From: Rhododendron vialii
Lineage: Eukaryota; Streptophyta; Magnoliopsida; Ericales; Ericaceae
DNA: 64,000 nucleotides
Direction of reading: 5' to 3'
NCBI RefSeq assembly: GCF_030253575.1
Contig: NC_080567.1
Span: forward strand, 37,663,501 to 37,727,500
In this document: positions 1 to 10,325 of the stretch, piece by piece
How positions within the stretch are numbered: the first letter of the stretch is position 1
Layout of the letters: the number at the start of each line of letters is the position of its first letter
Notes under the pieces: model-generated
Database searches by the model: none
Told to the model about the DNA's origin: nothing
What the model saw: only the letters and a program-made list of their open reading frames with translations
Made by a program: the position numbers and the translations under genes

Positions 1-1085
1 TTTTATCTTTCTGTCGACCACCTTAGCATGCTAATAACCAGTTTACTGCTTTCCATATTTAGAACTGTTTAGTGGTGGCATTCTATCTTGTTCATTTCTG
101 TCATGTAAAGGCCTCTGGGATCCTTCTGGTCATGTTCCAGAACCCAGATGATGCAAAGCCAAACACTGGAATCAAAGGCAAAGTGGCGTACGACAGTAAT
201 ATACTGGCGTACGGCAATAGGCTTCTGGGTCCAGTGACTGGCCCTTGCATCTGAAGCGTAAGCTAGGCCTATCTTCTGTCCCACACTGTTTTGGGGTGTT
301 CTGCTTTCTTTCATGGCCTAAGGCCATTCATTTTGCCTGTGACTGTGTATATTCTGCTATATTAAACTGCGTGGTTTGCCCTGGGTGTGCGCTGGTCCTT
401 TTCCAGAGCCCAGAGGGTTGCAAACAAAGACTGAGAGATCCAACAAGTGGAGTACGCCAGTTTATATGTGGCGTGCGCAGGTTGTATCACCATGCAGTGG
501 CTCGACCAGTGCATGCTGGCAGAATCTGCTCACGTCACCTTGTGACGGCGTACTGCAGTTTGCTCGGGATGCTCAGTGCTTGTTCTCAATCTATACTTAG
601 CATCGCAATCAAATCATTCATAAGCATTTTTGTCACATAAACTGCAATTTGTTACCGCTTTCGTCCCCATTAACTGTTCCCCCGCCCTAACTGGCTAAAA
701 GAAATGATAAAATGAGAGAAAAATGCAAAGGTTTTCATGAAATGCCCGAGTAGAGACCGATCTCCGGATTGGGCGAGAGGGGGTGCCATAAAACCCTTCC
801 CCTCTCGTAACCTGGCTCCCGAACCTCAGATATCGAAGGTGACGACGGACCGGTCTGCGCCTTTTCAAAATCAAACAAACGTGGCAAAAGCGTTTTCGAG
901 TTCGGTTCCTTGGGTGCTCTCACCGCTAAAACCCGAGTGGCGACTCTGAATCGAAGCGTTTCGCCGCGCTCTTCCAACAAAAGGGGCCGCGCCCGATTTT
1001 ACAAATAGAATTTCCGGGGCGCGTGCCCACAGTACCAAGTTTTATTTGTTCAACAAAATCAAGGATAATTAAGGATTAAAATTCG
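1..1085. mobile_element. probable degenerate LTR-retrotransposon remnant
   Basis: No convincing gene lies here. Two diverged copies of a stretch beginning TTCCAGA(A/G)CCCAGA occur near 135 and 400, and GGCGTACG-like words recur. From about 735 to 1020 the sequence is GC-rich, with CCCGAGTGGCGACTCTGAA and a block of GGGGCCGCGCCCG type. This resembles the LTR end and leader of plant Ty3/gypsy elements of the Tat/Ogre kind. No reverse transcriptase, integrase or TSD is visible, so the assignment rests on sequence style only. The short open frames here are not credible genes. Confidence 0.35.
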
Positions 1086-1176
1086 AATGAATTCTTATAT
1101 AGTATCGCTGCCTTTTATACAACGGAGAAAATACATAGGTCACATTATCAAACCAAACAATTTAATAGTTAAAAAT

Positions 1177-1219
1177 CCCCCCCCCCCCCCCCCCCCCCCC
1201 ACAAAAAAAAAAAAAAAAG
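1177..1219. repeat. poly-C / poly-A homopolymer junction
   Basis: A run of 24 C is followed after ACA by about 15 A. Such pure C tracts are rare in plant DNA and error-prone in sequencing, so the exact length is unreliable. Confidence 0.9.
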
Positions 1220-2330
1220 AAGAGAGATCCTTAAGAATGATATCAAGTCTTGTGTCTATGGGTGTGGTGAAAATCAAATCAAATCAAGCAATTCATGTTG
1301 ACTTGTACCCACGGATACCAAAATATTCGCACATTCTTTCTTCTTCTTTTTTTGCAAAACCAATACCTCAACCCTTTTTCGTTTCAATTCAAATATCAGT
1401 CGGTACTGGATGGGTTAATATTGGTCATACTGTATTTTTAAAATTTTCTTCTATTTTTGAGAAAATAATTCTATGATTAATTCTTTTGTACCAAAAAATT
1501 TAATCATTCCTTTATATCGCAACATATATGGTCTTCATAATCAATACCATGATTATTTTTCAGTGTGTATTTTCATGTTGGTTGAGTGTATTGAGCTTTT
1601 TAAGTATAAATATAAGTAAAACAATATCAGTACCCGTACATGCCATTCTAATAAAAATAATAATTTCGGTACCGATACATTATTCAGAATCTTAATTTGA
1701 ACCGTTTAGTAAGTAAGTGTCATTGTCACTCATATAAAATAAAAGACTTCTTTATTAACAAATTAAGTGGGAGACACCCTGTATTCAAACCCCACCCGCT
1801 TCCCCCTTGCAGTAAAATAGGATTTGCATTTTTAAAAAAAATAAAAAATCTCTTTTATTACGTTGTTATTACTATGTTGTTAAACTGGATAAAGAAAAGG
1901 AATAACTTCCAAAACAAGTTGAACTTTTCTTCCAATTTCCCCGTAATTTCCTCCTTAATATTTTCCTCTTTAGATCCGCTTTTCAATTTTAGCCTGTAAA
2001 AATTAATTCTTCTCGGTCAAAATTAATTTTCAATCTAAACTGTCTTAAACACTTTTAGACGCGCGCGATTGAGCACCGTAAATTTTATTTACGCGTTGCT
2101 CCGTAAAGAAGTTTTTGCTCTAATTTATTACCCCTGTAAAAATATTTCACTATTCCGACCAAGAGTTGAGTTTTGTTCATCCTACATTTAAAAAAGTGAA
2201 CTATTAGTTGAAATGGTGTGGATCTCACCACAAAGTAATGTCATGTTTATCAAAAAATGTATTGTATAATAAGCATGACATCACTTTATGATGAAATCTA
2301 TACTATTTTATAACTAATAAAAAAGAGGAA
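1220..2330. other. AT-rich intergenic DNA
   Basis: No gene recognised. Near 1765-1815 a short stretch (GTATTCAAACCCCACC) resembles the box-B part of a tRNA-derived SINE, but it is too short to call. Otherwise this is AT-rich, non-coding upstream sequence of RBR copy 1. Confidence 0.6.
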
Positions 2331-2510
2331 AGAGGGTAATGCTCACCCTATTTTATGGTGGGCGAACAAAATTGGACTCTGCAAACACAGTCTACCAGTT
2401 CCAATGCGTCAAGAAGCTCTCCTTCTTCCAAAACCCTCCCCATTCTACAACCAGAATCCCAATCGAAAAACCCAAAACCAAAACCCATCAACGGAAAACA
2501 AAATTCCACA

Positions 2511-4655
2511 ATGGGCAACACAAATTCAGCCGAACCCCACCAAGAACAACCACCGCCCTCCTCCCTGCCCGAACCCCCCTCCGACTTCACCTGCGAAATC
2601 TGCATCGAACCCATGTTGCCACCGACCAAGAAATTCACAAACAACAACCTCTGCGCCCACCCCTTCTGCACCGATTGCATAACCAAGTACGCCCAGGTCA
2701 AAATCGAAGACGATCGGGCCGCCGAGATCAAGTGCCCCGGCCTGAACTGCGACAATTTGATCGACCCCATTTCCTGCCGGGCCCTGATACCTCCTTTGCT
2801 GTTCGACAAGTGGTGCGATCTCCTGTGCGAGAGGGCTCTGTTGGGGTTCGACCGGTGCTACTGTCCCAACAGGGTTTGCTCGGCTGCGGTGGTGAACGAG
2901 TGCGGGGGGACTGTGAGGAGGTCGGTGTGTCCCAATTGCAAGAGGCTGTTTTGTTTTTCGTGTAAGGCGGCGTGGCACGCGGGGTACAGGTGCGAGGAGA
3001 GTGGGCAGCTGAGAGACAGGAATGACGTTGCTTTTGGGGTTCTTGCTGAGGTGAATAAGTGGATGAGGTGCCCTCAGTGTAGCCATTGCGTCGAGCGCGT
3101 TCGTGGTTGCTCCATTGTCAAGTGCAGGTTCTCTTTCCCTTTCTCTCTCTCTCTCTCTGTGCGTGTGTGAATCTTGAATTGAGGATACTATGTAATGAAA
3201 TTTGGAATGTGAAACTGGTAAAGACAGGGGTGGTAGTCTTGTGGCTCATGGCTCAGTTCTACAGGGTTTGGGTGGTCAGGAGGTCACGGGTTTGACGTTT
3301 GAGTCGTGTTAGTGACAACCTCTCGAACTTTGTCCTCCTTAGAAGCCTTCGCTGGGCTCTGGTCCACTAGCCTTGGATGGGGCGGTAGTTGCTATGGCTC
3401 TTTGGTCCCTTCCGGCCCCGTCGTATGGTCACACCCAAGGGAGATTGTTATACCCGGTTGCCCCCACCCGACCCATTTTTGTCTAGTCTCAGTATGAATT
3501 TGAGTCAAAGTTGTAAAATTTAGGGAGAGAAACAAGCCTTTGAAAACTGGAGTATAGGATAAAGCATCTCCAGCCCTTATGGCAATAGTTTTCAAATCGT
3601 AAGTAAAATGTTATTATTTGGGTTTTTTGGTGGCCTAGATCCCTCACTGCACATAGTTGTATGCATGTATTAGAAAACTTAGTCTATGAAATATGCTAAC
3701 AACTACTGTAAGGTGATTATTTATGAAATTGTATTGATGTCATTGAAAAGTGTCTGAAATTATGGGAGTTTCTATTTGAGTAGGAACTCGGCCTTTTGCT
3801 TGCTCAGTTAACTATGACAAAGAGACCCGCTTGGTTGGCTTGCTTATTTATTTGCTTTATGCTTAATTAACACACCGAATAAGCAAGTAAATAAGTGGTT
3901 TTCAAACAAGTTCACGTATTCTACATAGGCGCTTATAACTTTTAAGCGAATAAGGTAGGCAACTAATTGGGCCCGAAAAGAGCAGAAAAAAGACAGGGAC
4001 TATAGTAACACTTACTGTTACCAAATCATTGAACTAATTAAGCCAGTTGAAGAGTTTGCTTTGAATTCTTTTTCACCATGATAACATGTTTGCTACTTTT
4101 TAATGATCTTTGTAAGTTGAGAGAGGAAAAAGGAAAGAACATATCATGACATTTTTTCCCTAGAATTCTGAACTTGAAATTCTTGACCAAGTGAGATACT
4201 GAAAAACAAGAGCATGCCTTTTACAAAGTCCTTTCATAAATTCGAACAATTTTCTCATGAAAAGAACTGGAATGTTTCCAAATGATGTTTTCACTTTCTG
4301 GAAACATAAGTAACCTGGATTTGAGTCATTTGCTAATCAAAATGGAAAGAATGGGTAGTGTCAATTCTTCTTCTTCTTTTTGTTGTTCATTTTCTTGGAG
4401 ACCAAACAGCTGAAAGCCTGAAAGGGAAATAAAGTATGTGGGGGAAGAAAAGACTGATCTGATTCTTCCTTGCTTTTTCATTGGCATGGAAGATGTGGGA
4501 GCAGTTTCTGCTACAAGTGTGGAAGGAAGGTGCACCGACACTGGTGTGGATGCAACAAAGAAGCTTATATGTGCAGACCTTGGGTTCGTATGGTTTGTAT
4601 CATTTATGTAATTCTCTTACTACTGTTTACGCTTTGGGGCGATTATTTTCGTTAG
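2511..4655 (+). CDS. RBR E3 ubiquitin-protein ligase, array copy 1
   Basis: Two exons, 2511-3127 and 4493-4655, encode 259 residues. RING1 uses C28, C31, C48, H50, C53, C56, C75 and C80. The IBR uses C118, C123, C140, C143, C148, C151, H156 and C161. RING2 uses C187, C190, C205, C207, C212 and C215, with C200 in the RGC motif as the expected catalytic cysteine that carries the ubiquitin thioester. Residues about 240-254 are strongly hydrophobic and may anchor the C-terminus in a membrane. The start MGNTNS fits an N-myristoylation signal (G2, S6) and is conserved in copies 1-3. An in-frame ATG at 2355 would add 52 unconserved residues and hide G2. The phase-2 intron splits RING2 between the fourth and fifth zinc cysteines, and its donor is the weak AG|GTTCTC. 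The family resembles plant RNF144/RSL1-like RBR ligases. Substrates cannot be inferred. Confidence 0.85.
3131..3168 (+). repeat. CT-rich tract at the 5' end of the RBR-1 intron
   Basis: Pyrimidine tract with (CT)n starting next to the splice donor. Equivalent tracts sit at the same place in copies 2, 3 and 4. Confidence 0.85.
3220..3485 (+). mobile_element. SINE-like insertion in the RBR-1 intron
   Basis: A GC-richer block inside an AT-rich intron, absent from the matching place in copies 2 and 3. It holds a box-A-like TGGCTCAGTT near 3249 and a box-B-like GGTCACGGGTTTGACG near 3283, as in tRNA-derived plant SINEs. No clear TSD or A-tail was found. Confidence 0.4.
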
Positions 4656-5940
4656 CAAGTATGAGCTCATTGTGGACATAACTTATTTGTAAGTAATACT
4701 GAGCTTATCGTCTATGTAACTTGACATGTTTGGAGGATACGTGATGATACTGTCAACAGCTCTTTGTAGAGCTTCAGACCTCATGTTTTGGTTTATATAA
4801 CAGATAATAATATACAGATTTTGAAACTCCCGTTTTAGTTGTACTGGGTTCCTTGATTTCAGTTCTTTCTTTTGTTCTATTTTGAGCTCTTCAACTTGGA
4901 AATTTTAGCTCTTGCCTGCTCTAAAGTTGTAGTCATCGACGGCTAGGCTTTTTGTTTTGGAGTGGGATTCCTGTGTGGGGAATTCCTCTTCCTGTCTCAA
5001 CTCATTTTCAACCTTAGGATGTGACAATTTGGAGGCGTGGAATCTGGTTTACGTGAGATTGAACGAAGTCGCAAACAATTTGCTCCCTAGGTTTTGGCCC
5101 CTCCGGCATTTGTTCATTGAATCAACTCTACTTTACTTGTTCTGCCAATTGTCAACTTATTTTAGTTTCTACTAGAATTCAAAATTTATAATCTATATAG
5201 TTACAATCAGAAGGGAATGGATCGCGTCAGGACAGAATGGTCCAGTTATGCCTGTTTGTGGGCTCATTCCCTATGTGCTTTGATGATCAAATATGTTCAG
5301 TTTTGCGATCTTGTTGAGTATACCAACTTAACCAAAAATCATGTTGATCCGGTATGAGTTGATATGAAAAGAGTAATATGTTCTGATCATTGAAGTGAGC
5401 TAAAAAAATGCACACAAACTAGCATAACCGAACAGATCAGTCGATTTTATTTTATTTTTTTTTCCCCAAAAACGCCTTAAAGGCAAGAGATCCATCCCTC
5501 TAATCAGAAATCTATTTTCACACAATTTCTACCTCTACCGCAAAGGCACAAACAATTCAAGGTACATTGTGTATTTGTGTGACGAGTAAAACAGGGAAGC
5601 TATCTCAAACAAACAACCCAATGCACATTGTGCTAAGTGGTACGGATTATAATTCGGAGACAAATAGTCCCCGCCATTAGAGCATTTTCGGTCATGACTC
5701 TTATTTTTCTGTTTGGAACCTAGGAAAAGTGAGGGGAAAGAAAAGAAGAGAGAAATGAGAAGAAAATTTCACTATTTTAGAATTTATTATTTTCTCTTGT
5801 TTTTCTATTATATCAAAATAATGGTAAAGAATTTTTTTTAAACTTTCCTTTCTTTTCCCTCACTTTTTCTAAGTACTAAACAAAGCATTAAGTCATAATC
5901 AACTTTTCATTACTTTTTATTCTTCATATTCCAAACAAAG
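4656..5940. other. 3' flank of RBR copy 1 (part of the tandem unit)
   Basis: No gene. The sequence is shared with the downstream flanks of the other copies, for example the motif ending in CGACGGCTAGGC near 4937 and TTTTGGCC near 5093, and GTCCAGTTATGCC near 5240. Copy 1 lacks the SINE found at this place in copies 3-5. Confidence 0.7.
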
Positions 5941-6234
5941 TATTAAGCCCCGTTTCGCTAAGATTATTATTTGTTAATTACTTATTTTTTATTTTATAGA
6001 GACAAGTCATTCTCTTACAATATCTCACATTTTATATTATAGTAGTTATTTGACAAATCCAAACACTGTCTGGGAGTTCCAATGCGAATAGGAAAAGAAG
6101 TCAAAAAGAGTTTCACCTTCTTCCAAAACCCTTCCCATTCTGCAACCAAAATTCCATGCAGTTTAAAAGACCCAAAAACAAAACCCAACGATAATGACAT
6201 ATACTCCATTCATTACTCAAAACCAAACTTCACA

Positions 6235-6851
6235 ATGGGCAACACAAACTCAACAAAACCCCAACAAGAACAACCCCCACCCCCTTCCCAACCCGAACCC
6301 GACGACGATCACTTCACCTGCGAAATATGCATCGAACCCATGTTATCAAACAACAAATTCCGCAACAACAGCCTCTGCATTCACCCTTTCTGCGTCGACT
6401 GCATAACCAAATACCTACAACTCAAAATCAAAGATGATCGAGTCGCTGGAATCAAGTGCCCCGGACTAAACTGCGACCGGTTGCTGGACCCACTCTGCTG
6501 CCGGACCCTAATACCTCCGGAAGCGTTCGACAAGTGGTGCGACCTGCTATGCGAGAAGGCCCTGTTGGGGCTCGACAGATGTTACTGCCCGAACCGGCGG
6601 TGTTCGGCCGTGGTGGTGAACGAGTGTGGGGGGGTGGTGAAGAGAAGCATGTGTCCCAATTGTAAGAGGCTGTTTTGCTTTTCCTGTGAGTTGCCGTGGC
6701 ACGCGGGGTACCGGTGCGAGGAGAGTGGGCAGCTGAGAGATGAGAATGATGTTGAGTTTGGGGTTCTTGCTGAGAGGAATAAGTGGATGAGGTGCCCACA
6801 TTGTCACCATTGTGTTGAGCGAGTTCGTGGTTGCTCCATTGTTAAGTGCAG

Positions 6852-6947
<96 letters not shown>

Positions 6948-9900
6948 CACACATACATACATACATTTTACTAGTTATTAAATTGCTAGTAAAATGTCAT
7001 TGTTGCGTCTTGTGGTGGCCTAGATCCATCACTGCACATATTTTAGATGGTTAATTTATGAAAAAAATTTCTCGGCAAACAAAAAACTTTAATAAAAGCT
7101 CGAAAGGGTACATCGAGGGATAAAACAAGAGAAACACAAGGTGCATCCCAAAAGGAATGAAAAAAGAACAAAACAACATCCAACAAAAAGTTGGATGAGA
7201 AACACCTCAAATTAAGGTAGATTAAAATTTCAATTTACAAATCCCATCTAAGTATCTCTTAAAGTCTTCCACAGTATATAACTTGAGGTCGTGTTTGGTT
7301 CTCATTCACAAAGCCACCCTTATTTTGATTAGATTTGCCACATCCCAAACCCTCGTAGAAGCATTGTTGAGACCAAAGTGTTGCACAAAAGCATGTTTCC
7401 CAAATGTCTTTCTCTAAATTCTGAAATCTGTTTGCAAAACACCAGTTAGCAAGAGCCTCTATAGATGATGGGCATACCCATTTAACATGCCACCAATCCA
7501 AAATCAAAAGACCAAACATCCCATGAGAATTGACAATAGAGAAACAAGTGGTGGGGTATTTCCAAATGCAGAGAGCAAAGGGGACATACCAATAATTGAG
7601 ATTCCGTAATGATGTTTTGACTTCGTAGAAACCTTGTTGCCACTCGCTCCTGAACAGCCATCCAAGCAAAAAATTTCACCTTTGGAAGACTCTTCTACAA
7701 AGAACCCAGCACTCTGAGTTCCTTGAGTTATGCAAATCCCCATGTCTATAAGCTAATCTCACCGAAAAGCACTTATCCGCTGTCCATTTCCACTGTAAAC
7801 AATCAGGTTTGGAGGGGTCTAAGGTCATGTTCTGTAACCTCAACAATAAGGCCTCCCGTTGTTGAGTCTCACAGTCGAACAACCTTCTCCTAAACGTCAA
7901 ATCCCACATTCCATTTACCAAACCACCTCACCCTGTTGATTAGACGCTGAAAACAGCCTTGGATATTCTTCTTTAAGAGCTTTATTCCCCAACCAAACAT
8001 GATTCCAAAAGGATGTTTCATGACCTGAGTTGACCTGCACACCAAAATCCTCCAGAAAAACCTTTCCAAGGCAAGAATCAAGGTCCCCAATAGAACAAAT
8101 ATCCCTCCAAATGTTAGAAACTGAACCTGACCTACGAATATAAGGCAGCCAACAAATCTGGTCTAAGTTATACTACTTCCGTCCCGATTTATTTGTTCAA
8201 TCTTGAGTTTTCAACTTATTAAGGAAATCAAATCAAATCTATTAATTTAAAAATCTACATAATTTGAGTCATTGATTTTGAAATCGAACAATCAATTTGG
8301 GACATGTATAAGTTAAAAAAGGGACAAATAAATCAAGACTGATGGAGTATTTTCCTTTAGTAACCTTTATCCACAGGGACTCCTTATCTTTGCTAAACCT
8401 CCTCCACCACTTTGCAAGGAGTGGAATTGATTTCCGTGGAAAGTGTCTAAATATGTGAATTTCTATGTGACTAGTAACTCGTCCTTTTGCTTGCACAGTT
8501 AACTATGTCAATGAGACTTGCATGGTTGGGTTGCTTAGAGCATCTTCAATCATTACCTTTTTTTCATTCAAATTTGGATAGAAATTTGAGTCAAAAACTT
8601 GATTTGGGTAACGTATCTTCAATGTTAAACCTATATTTGTATCTGGACTTGGGGGCTGCTGTCCCTTCAAGGGATAGCATCGTGCTGTCCCGGCCGAGGG
8701 GGTCCCACTCCGGTCTTGCTTCGACGATTGGAAACGTTCACTTCGTAGAGGTCGTCGAGTTGAACAAGTATGCAAAAAATCAGTTTGATCGGATATCTAT
8801 AAGTGTCTGATCGGAACACACATAACTTGCTAATAATGGGTTCTAGTAGATTTGATCCAGTGTTTCGGATCCATTCTTTTCAAAACCAAAAAGATTTCGA
8901 TTAGGCACTTAATGATATCCGATCGAGCTACTTTTTTACATATTTGTTCAACTTGACAAGCTCTACAAAGTGAACGTTTCCAATCGTCGAAACGAGACCG
9001 GAGCGGGGGCCCCTCGGCCGGGACAGCACGCTGCACCCCAAGTCCATTTGTATCCAAAACTATTCTTGAATAGCACATTTGTAATTAATGAGTTACAAAC
9101 TTGTAATTAATGAGAGTGAAAACAGGCTTTGAAAAAAATGAGTATGTGTTTGAATCTCCCCAAATTTGGGTGAGGAAATAGGTATAACTCAAAATGGGCC
9201 GGTAGATAAATTAGTATAACATTGGAGATGAGTTTTTAAGCTTTTTATTTAAATTTTGAATATGGATAGTAAAATGGGTAAGGATTGGAGATGCTCTTAT
9301 TTGCTTTATGCTTTTAAATTTTTAATCAACACACAAAATAAGCTAGGAAATAATAATTGGTTGCAAAACAAGTTTGCGTATTCTTCATATGGCTTTTAAA
9401 GCATCTCGATCCAATGGTTCATGCCATTCTTGTGGGTGCCAAAGTCAGATTTGGCATTCTAATTTGGCTAAACTGCTCCAGTGGTGGGAGAGCCAAAATT
9501 TGGCACCATTCCTTAACTACCAAATGATACTTCACTTTCTGGAAACACAATTAACCTGGGATTTGAGTCATTTGACTAACAAGTAACAACAAAATGGAGA
9601 ACTTAATTGGGTAATGTCAATTCTTCTTATTCTTCTTCTTCTTTTAATTTGTTGTTTATTTTCTTGGTGGCAAAACTAGTGAAAGTATGAGAGCAAATTT
9701 ATCAGTAATTAGGTAAAAAAAATTTGTTAACAGTGCATATCCTCTATTAAAATACTATGTATTTAACACTATACCAATACTATGTATTTAACATATCCTC
9801 TATTAAAATTTTTTTTTTCTTTTTCCAACGGTGCACCAAAGTACAGTTTTTTTTAAAAAAAGAAGAAAGAGGAAGAGAGAGGGACAGAGAGAGGAGAGAG

Positions 9901-10325
9901 AAAATAATAGTATTATAAATTACATACCTTATGAATAGTGGATAGGTAAAAATGGCTAAACACTATTTATAAATACATTTTACCTCTATGTTTACCTACT
10001 CTGCTGTAGGGGTACTTTTCCCCCTTTGGTGAGCTAAAATAGCTATAAAGCTATTTTGGCTTTGCCGGTAAACTTACTCTGAAAGGGAAATAAAAGTATG
10101 CGGGGCAAGAAAAGAGTGATCTGATTCTTGCTTGCTTTTTTCATTTGGCATTGAAGATGTGGGAGCCTTTTCTGCTACAATTGTGGATGGGATGTTCTTC
10201 GACAAGGTTGTGGCTGCAACAAAGGAGCTTATAGACCTGGGGTTGGTATAGTTCGTACTAGTATCATTTGTGCAATTCTCTATCTGCTACTATGTACGTT
10301 TTGGTACTATTATTATCGCATGTAA
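6235..10325 (+). CDS. RBR E3 ubiquitin-protein ligase, array copy 2
   Basis: Exons 6235-6851 and 10157-10325 encode 261 residues. All RBR ligands match copy 1: RING1 from C29 to C80, IBR C118 to C161, RING2 C187/C190 and catalytic C200. The second half of RING2 (CGSLFCYNCG) is kept, but the basic RKVHRH stretch is replaced by WDVLRQ, which removes the histidines that could serve as the last zinc ligands. The hydrophobic tail (about residues 241-257) ends in a run of tyrosines. The start MGNTNS is conserved; an upstream in-frame ATG at 6082 is ignored because the upstream residues do not match copy 1. The 3.3-kb intron is swollen by a LINE fragment and several MITEs. The exon frames are intact, so the gene may work if the long intron is spliced. 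Confidence 0.8.
6853..6966 (+). repeat. compound (CT)n(TA)n(CA/CATA)n microsatellite at the RBR-2 splice donor
   Basis: About 37 CT units begin directly at the GT of the donor, followed by TA repeats and CACA/CATA repeats to about 6966. If the intron is retained, the frame runs on into a Leu-Ser polymer. Confidence 0.95.
7060..8445 (-). mobile_element. 5'-truncated LINE (non-LTR retrotransposon) fragment
   Basis: Read on the minus strand, about 8440-8355 encodes a peptide of the type IPLLAKWWRRFSKDKESLW, typical of the region after LINE reverse transcriptase. About 7740-7400 encodes a zf-RVT-like domain with CPLCSLHLEIPHHLFLYC. The frame is broken by stops and frameshifts. The 3' end on the + strand is TTTCTCGGCAAAC near 7068, also seen as a LINE end near 24010. 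The matching intron of copy 1 has no such sequence. A Stowaway MITE (8173-8347) sits inside it. This is a dead fragment. Confidence 0.8.
8173..8347. mobile_element. Stowaway-like MITE nested in the LINE fragment
   Basis: A 175-bp element between TA dinucleotides (8171-8172 and 8348-8349). The left end is CTACTTCCGTCCCGATTTAT and the right end reads as its inverted copy (ACAAATAAATCAAGACTGAT then GGAG). No coding capacity. LINE coding sequence continues on both sides. Confidence 0.85.
8535..9299. mobile_element. PIF/Harbinger (Tourist)-like MITE, interrupted by a second element
   Basis: The left end GAGCATCTTCAATCATTACC (from about 8538) and right end GGTAAGGATTGGAGATGCTC (to about 9296) are inverted copies, flanked by TTA on each side. 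The corresponding place in copy 1 (about 3838) reads through GCTTATTTATTTGC without it. A 401-bp foldback element lies inside at 8645-9045. Confidence 0.8.
8645..9045. mobile_element. Foldback / Mutator-like MITE with ~110-bp inverted arms
   Basis: Perfect outer termini GGACTTGGGG and CCCCAAGTCC, with arms that pair for over 100 bp (both contain GTGCTGTCCCGGCCGAGGGG and CGACGATTGGAAACGTTCAC in opposite orientation). The direct flanking repeat is ATTTGTATCT (8635-8644) and ATTTGTATCC (9046-9055). A target duplication of 9-10 bp points to a Mutator-like element. It is nested in the PIF-like MITE. Confidence 0.8.

Noticed and set aside
735-980. Open frames on both strands near 0.8 kb
   Set aside because: GC-rich retrotransposon leader-like DNA; no domain and no conserved start.
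2355-2510. Longer start for RBR copy 1 (ATG at 2355)
   Set aside because: The 52 extra residues do not match the equivalent stretch of copy 2, whereas MGN(T/K)NS is conserved in three copies.
6547-6966. Minus-strand frame with Arg-Glu polymer
   Set aside because: Shadow of RBR copy 2 and the CT microsatellite on the other strand.
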